8,534 bases of DNA from an uncultured Phenylobacterium sp. (GTDB lineage: Bacteria; Pseudomonadota; Alphaproteobacteria; Caulobacterales; Caulobacteraceae). The stretch's first letter is position 1, and each line of letters opens with the position of its first letter. The DNA lies in NCBI GenBank assembly GCA_945952175.1, contig CAMFHW010000152.1:1-8534 (forward strand), written 5' to 3'. Shown here in pieces: positions 4,702 to 8,534 of the stretch. The notes under the pieces are model-generated. The model was given only the letters and a program-made list of their open reading frames with translations, ran no database searches and was not told where the DNA came from. The position numbers were made by a program, and so were the translations under genes.

Positions 4702-7700
4702 CTATGGCGCCTTCCGATCGGCGTCGTTTGACGGCCCTGCTCTGCGCGCATTGAGCCGGGCTTCGAAGCCCAGGACGACGCGCGAGATGGCCGGCAGGAC
4801 GATGAGGGTCAGGGCGGTGGCGGTGACCAGGCCGCCGATGACGACGGTGGCCAGCGGCTTCTGGACCTCGGCGCCCGTGCCGTGGGCCAGCGCCATGGGC
4901 ACGAAGCCGATGGCGGGGACGACGCCGGTCATGATCACCGCGCGGGCCTTGTCGAGCATGCCCGCGCGGATCGCCTCGACGAGGTCGGCGCCGGCGTCGA
5001 GGCGTTCGCGGATGCTGGTCATGACCACCAGTCCGTTCAGCACCGCCACGCCGGACAGGCAGATGAAGCCCACCGCCGCCGAGACCGAGAAGTTGATCCC
5101 GGTGAGCGCCAGGGTGAACACCCCGCCCGCCAGGGCCAGCGGCACGGCGGTGAAGACCGACACCGCGCGGCCCAGGCTGCCGAGGGCGAGATAGAGCAGC
5201 GCGAAGATCGCCGCGAAACAGACCGGCACGACCAGGGCCAGGCGGTCGCTCGCCGCCTTGAGGCTCTGGAACTGGCCGCCCCACTCGATCCAGGCGCCGG
5301 ACGGCAGGGGCACGGCCTCGACCTTGGCCTGCACCTCGCGGACGAAGGAGCCCACGTCGCGGCCGCGGACATTGGCCTGGACCACGACCCGCCGCTTGCC
5401 GTTCTCGCGGCTGATCTGGTTCAGCCCCTCGGCATAGGTGAAACGGGCCACCTGGCTGAGCGGGATGGCGGCGCGGGCGTGGCCGGTTTCCTGCGGCAGC
5501 AGGACCGGCAGGGCGCCGAGGGCGTCGACGTCGTTGCGCGTCGCCTGGGGCACGCGCACGACCACGGCGAAGCGGCGGTCGCCCTCGAAGACGAGACCGG
5601 CCTCGCGGCCCGCCATGGCGGCGGCGACCGTGTCGGCGACCTCCTCCACCGTGAGGCCGTAGCGGGAGATCGCGCCCCGGTCGAACTGCACGTCGAGGGT
5701 GGGGGCGCCGCCCGTCTGCTCGACGCGGACGTCCTGGGCGCCCGGGGTCGCCTGGAGGGCGGCGGCGATGCGGGACGCCGCCGCGCTCATGCGGTCGAGA
5801 TCGTCGCCATAGAGCTTGACGGCGACGTCGCCGCGGACGCCGGCGATCAGCTCGTTGAAGCGGAGCTGGATCGGCTGGCTGAGCTCATAGGCGTTGCCGA
5901 GGAGGCCCCTGGCCTTGTCCTCCAGGCGGGCCACGACGTCGGCCTTGCGGTCGACCCCCCTGGGCCAGTCCTTCTGGGGCTTCAGGATGACGAAGCCGTC
6001 GGAGAGGTTCTGGGGCATGGGGTCGGTGGCGACCTCGGCCGTGCCGGTCTTGGAGAACATCATCTCGACCTCGGGCAGGCTCGCGACCGCGCCCTCGACC
6101 TGGCGCTGCATGCGCAGCGACTGTTCGAGCGAGGTCGAGGGGATGCGGGCCGAAGCCAGGGCGAGGTTCTTCTCGTCGAGCTGGGGGATGAACTCCTGGC
6201 CGAGCAGGTTGAACACCAGGACGGCGGCCGCGAAGACCGCCACGCCGGCGCCGATGAAGGGCCAGGGCCGCGCCAGGGCCCGGTCGAGCACCGGGGCGTA
6301 GCGGGTCTTGACGACCTCGATCGCCTTCACCTCCTTCTCGGCGACGCGGCCCCGGATGAGCAGGGCGACGGCGGCCGGGACGAAGGTGACCGACAGGACG
6401 AAGGCCGCCGCCAGGGCGAGCATCAGGGTGATCGCCATGGGCGAGAAGGTCTTGCCCTCGACCCCGGTGAAGGTGAGCAGCGGCGCGAAGACCAGGAGGA
6501 TGATCGCCTGGCCGAACACGGTGGGCCGCACCATCGAGCGCGCGGCGGCGGTGGTCTCCGCCAGCCGTTCCTGCAGGGTGAGGAGGCGGCCCTCGGCGTG
6601 CTGGCGCATGGCCAGCCGGGCGAGGCAGGCCTCGATGATGATGACCGCGCCATCGACGATGAGGCCGAAGTCGAGGGCGCCGAGGCTCATCAGATTGCCC
6701 GACACCTTCAGGCCGTTCATGCCGATGGCGGTCATCAGGAAGGAGACCGGGATCACCAGCACGGCGATCAGGGCCGCGCGGACATTGCCGAGCAGGAGGA
6801 ACAGGGCCGCGGCCACGAGCAGGGCGCCCTCGGCGAGGTTGCGCTGGACGGTGGCGACGGTGGCGTTGACCAGCTTGGAGCGGTCCAGGGTCGGGGTGAC
6901 CTTGATCCCCGGCGGCAGGGAGCGCTCGACCGTCTTCAGCTTGTCGCCGACCGCCCTGGCGACGGTGCGGCTGTTCTCGCCGATCAGCATCAGGGTGGTG
7001 CCGATGACCACCTCGTGGCCGTTCAGGCTGGCCGCCCCGGTGCGCAGGTCGCCGCCCAGGCGGACGGCGGCCAGGTCGCGCACCCGGACCGGCAGGCCGC
7101 CACGGGTCGCGACCACCGCCTCGGCGATATCGTCGAGCGAGCGGATGCGGGCGTCGGCGCGCACGAGATAGGCCTCGCCGCCGCGCTCGAGGAAGTTGGC
7201 TCCCACCGCCAGGTTGGCGGCCTCCAGGCCCTTGGCGAGCTCGGCGAAGGAGACCCCGAAGGCGGCGAGCTTCACCGGATCGGGCTCGACGACATACTGC
7301 TTCTCGTAGCCGCCGATGGAGTCGACGCCGGCCACGCCCGGCACGCCCCGGAGCTGCGGCGCGATGATCCAATCCTGGACCGTGCGCAGATAGGCCGCGC
7401 GGGAGACCTCGTCGGCCAGCCGGTCGCCCTCCGGCGTGAGGAAGGCGCCGTCCGACTGCCAGCCCGGCGCGCCGTCGCGGACGGGCCCCGCCGGACGGGC
7501 GAAGTCGACGGCGTACATGAAGACCTCGCCGAGGCCGGTGGTGACCGGGCCGATCTGGGGCTGGACGCCCTCGGGGAGACTGTCGCGCGCCTGGGTCAGG
7601 CGTTCGCTGACCTGCTGGCGGGCGAAGTAGAGGTCGACGCGCTCGGCGAACACGGCGGTGACCTGGGCGAAGCCGTTGCGCGAGACCGAGCGGGTGGTCT

Positions 7701-7938
7701 GCAGGCCGGGAATGCCGGCCAGCGCGGTCTCGACCGGGAAGGTGACGCGCTTCTCCATCTCGACCGGCGAGAGGCCGGGGTCGACGATGTTGATCTGCAC
7801 CTGCTTGTTGGTGATGTCGGGGACGGCGTCGATCGGCAGTTTCGAGAGCTGCCAGACGCCGAAGGCGGAGACGATCAGGACCAGGGCCACGACCGCCCAG
7901 CGGAGGCGGACCGAGAGGGCCATCAGATAGGCGATCAT
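4702..7938 (-). CDS. czcA: CzcA-like heavy-metal-efflux RND transporter
   Basis: At 1078 residues this is full length for a heavy-metal-efflux RND pump, the inner-membrane proton/metal antiporter of a CBA tripartite complex. TM1 is at about 12-31, followed by LPIDAVPDITNKQVQI (34-49), typical of the CzcA/CusA group. The porter domain carries TVQDWIIAPQLRGVPGVAGVDSIGGYEKQY (186-215). TM2-TM6 lie at about 371-525, with TM4 holding DFGLIVDGAVIIIE: Asp423, Asp429 and Glu436 match the spacing of the D-D-E proton relay of CzcA (Asp402, Asp408, Glu415) and point to a divalent-cation pump (Zn, Co, Cd or Ni) rather than a CusA-type Cu/Ag pump. The second periplasmic half has GTAEVATDPMPQNLSDGF (632-649) and QPIQLRFNELIAGVRGDVAVKL (688-709). 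TM8-TM12 lie at 900-1057, with TGAEVQKPLATVVIGGL at 1021-1037. The Asn usually after the relay Glu is Ala437 here. Start ATG 7938 has a strong GGAGGAA 5 nt upstream. Exact metal is not determinable. Confidence 0.95.
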   Translation of the reverse strand: MIAYLMALSVRLRWAVVALVLIVSAFGVWQLSKLPIDAVPDITNKQVQINIVDPGLSPVEMEKRVTFPVETALAGIPGLQTTRSVSRNGFAQVTAVFAERVDLYFARQQVSERLTQARDSLPEGVQPQIGPVTTGLGEVFMYAVDFARPAGPVRDGAPGWQSDGAFLTPEGDRLADEVSRAAYLRTVQDWIIAPQLRGVPGVAGVDSIGGYEKQYVVEPDPVKLAAFGVSFAELAKGLEAANLAVGANFLERGGEAYLVRADARIRSLDDIAEAVVATRGGLPVRVRDLAAVRLGGDLRTGAASLNGHEVVIGTTLMLIGENSRTVARAVGDKLKTVERSLPPGIKVTPTLDRSKLVNATVATVQRNLAEGALLVAAALFLLLGNVRAALIAVLVIPVSFLMTAIGMNGLKVSGNLMSLGALDFGLIVDGAVIIIEACLARLAMRQHAEGRLLTLQERLAETTAAARSMVRPTVFGQAIILLVFAPLLTFTGVEGKTFSPMAITLMLALAAAFVLSVTFVPAAVALLIRGRVAEKEVKAIEVVKTRYAPVLDRALARPWPFIGAGVAVFAAAVLVFNLLGQEFIPQLDEKNLALASARIPSTSLEQSLRMQRQVEGAVASLPEVEMMFSKTGTAEVATDPMPQNLSDGFVILKPQKDWPRGVDRKADVVARLEDKARGLLGNAYELSQPIQLRFNELIAGVRGDVAVKLYGDDLDRMSAAASRIAAALQATPGAQDVRVEQTGGAPTLDVQFDRGAISRYGLTVEEVADTVAAAMAGREAGLVFEGDRRFAVVVRVPQATRNDVDALGALPVLLPQETGHARAAIPLSQVARFTYAEGLNQISRENGKRRVVVQANVRGRDVGSFVREVQAKVEAVPLPSGAWIEWGGQFQSLKAASDRLALVVPVCFAAIFALLYLALGSLGRAVSVFTAVPLALAGGVFTLALTGINFSVSAAVGFICLSGVAVLNGLVVMTSIRERLDAGADLVEAIRAGMLDKARAVIMTGVVPAIGFVPMALAHGTGAEVQKPLATVVIGGLVTATALTLIVLPAISRVVLGFEARLNARRAGPSNDADRKAP

Positions 7939-7940
7939 GG

Positions 7941-8534
7941 CTATTCCTCCCCCTCGCCCTTGCCGAGATCGGCCTTGAGCAGGAAGGCGTTGCGGGTCGC
8001 GACCTGTTCGCCCGGGGAGAGGCCGGTGAGGACCTCCGCCCGTCCGGCGCTGGCGCGGCCCCGCCGCACCCGGCGGGTCTGGAAGCCGTCGGCGGTGCGC
8101 ACGAAGACCACGTCGCGGCCCTCGACCGACTGGATCGCCTCCTGCGGTACGACGATCACGCCCGAAGGGGCGCCGCCGCCGCGCAGATAGATCCGGGCAC
8201 GGACGGTCTGGCCCGGGGCGAGCTGCAGGCCCGGCGCATCGAGGACGGCGGTGGCCGTGCGGCTTTCGGCGTTGAGCGCGGGGGTGACGCTGCGCACCGA
8301 GGCTTCGCGCACGCCGCCGTCGGCCAGCTCCAGGCGGGCCCGATCGCCAGGCCGGACCCGGCCGGCGTCGGCGGCGGAGAGCGCCGCCTCGACCTGGACC
8401 TGGCGGGGATCGGCGATGCGGAACAGCTCCGCCTCGGGCTGGACATAGGCGCCGAGGCTGGCGGTCATGATGGTGACCCGGCCGGAGATCGGGCTCACCA
8501 CCAGGACGCCGCGGCCGTCGCGGGTGACCTTGGC
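7941..8534 (-). CDS. czcB: CzcB-like periplasmic adaptor (membrane fusion protein), N-terminus missing
   Basis: The reading frame is open to the right edge, so only the C-terminal 197 residues are present; the GTG at 8501 is internal and not a start. The visible part begins in the second half of the barrel-sandwich (lipoyl-like) domain, SPISGRVTIMTASLGAYVQPEAELFRIAD. The beta-barrel domain follows: VQVEAALSAADAGRVRPGDRARLEL, then VRSVTPALNAESRTATAVLDAPGLQLAPGQTVRARI. The membrane-proximal domain starts at VIVVPQEAIQSVEGRDVVFVRT. The end, GEQVATRNAFLLKADLGKGEGEE, is typical of CzcB-type heavy-metal adaptors. These proteins link the RND pump to an outer-membrane channel. Its stop lies 2 nt before the pump ATG, so the two are one operon. 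The signal peptide, alpha-hairpin and any metal-binding N-terminal residues, and probably an outer-membrane factor gene, lie beyond the window. Confidence 0.93.
   Translation of the reverse strand, partial: AKVTRDGRGVLVVSPISGRVTIMTASLGAYVQPEAELFRIADPRQVQVEAALSAADAGRVRPGDRARLELADGGVREASVRSVTPALNAESRTATAVLDAPGLQLAPGQTVRARIYLRGGGAPSGVIVVPQEAIQSVEGRDVVFVRTADGFQTRRVRRGRASAGRAEVLTGLSPGEQVATRNAFLLKADLGKGEGEE
7944..7950 (-). promoter_or_regulatory. Strong Shine-Dalgarno of the czcA-like gene
   Basis: GGAGGAA on the minus strand lies 5 nt before ATG 7938 and inside the last codons of the adaptor gene, whose stop is at 7943-7941. This fixes the pump start and indicates translational coupling of the two genes. 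Confidence 0.75.

Noticed and set aside
4408..4731. + strand frame of 107 codons starting inside the palindrome
   Set aside because: The translation is Arg-rich without structure and has no Shine-Dalgarno. It would make the promoter divergent, but nothing else supports this.
4160..5194. + strand frame of 344 codons from the VOC gene across the gap into czcA
   Set aside because: It runs antisense to the RHH gene, the promoter and the pump 3' end, is rich in Arg, Thr and Ala, and shows no domain.
5885..7372. Minus-strand frame of 495 codons overlapping the pump gene
   Set aside because: Arg/Pro/Gly-rich alternative frame inside czcA with no recognisable fold.
4882..8190. Open + strand frame of 1102 codons opposite the efflux genes
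   Set aside because: It is a shadow of the pump and adaptor genes. The translation is dominated by Asp, His, Gly, Arg and Ala with no domain pattern, as expected opposite strongly GC-biased coding DNA, while the minus strand encodes well-recognised CzcA and CzcB.

Overview
This is a GC-rich, densely coded bacterial window with strong G/C preference at third codon positions, most marked in the efflux genes. Composition and gene styles suggest an alphaproteobacterium, perhaps a Caulobacterales member. That placement is inference from composition and remembered family resemblance; no rRNA or marker gene is present to confirm it.

Left part (1-3358), all on the + strand: the tail of an upstream gene overlaps by ATGA a small multi-pass membrane protein of unknown function (43-489). 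It is followed by an unrecognised soluble protein (about 558-989), an S51-type serine peptidase / class I glutamine amidotransferase-like protein with a GTG start (1176-1799), a DUF3885-type protein (1874-2485), and a secreted M23-type LytM-domain protein with an unusual first zinc motif (2741-3358). These look like independent accessory genes rather than one pathway. The first three have looser third-position bias than the rest of the window.

Middle part (3440-4424), - strand: a compact three-gene operon. It begins with a 58-residue ribbon-helix-helix (RHH) regulator (4214-4390), continues with a VOC/glyoxalase-fold protein (3856-4212), and ends with an NTF2-like SgcJ/EcaC-type protein (3440-3859). 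An 18-bp perfect palindrome, with a second overlapping palindrome, lies immediately upstream of the RHH start. It covers the -10 element and most of the spacer of a plausible promoter that would give a leaderless or nearly leaderless mRNA. The layout suggests an autoregulated operon and is the most interesting item here.

Right part (4702-8534), - strand: a heavy-metal-efflux RND operon. It holds the 3' part of a CzcB-like periplasmic adaptor, running off the right edge, followed 2 nt later by a full-length CzcA-like RND pump of 1078 residues. The pump carries the D-x5-D-x6-E proton-relay signature of divalent-cation pumps. A 12-bp perfect inverted repeat lies in the non-coding stretch after the pump gene. 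No rRNA, tRNA, CRISPR array or mobile element was found.
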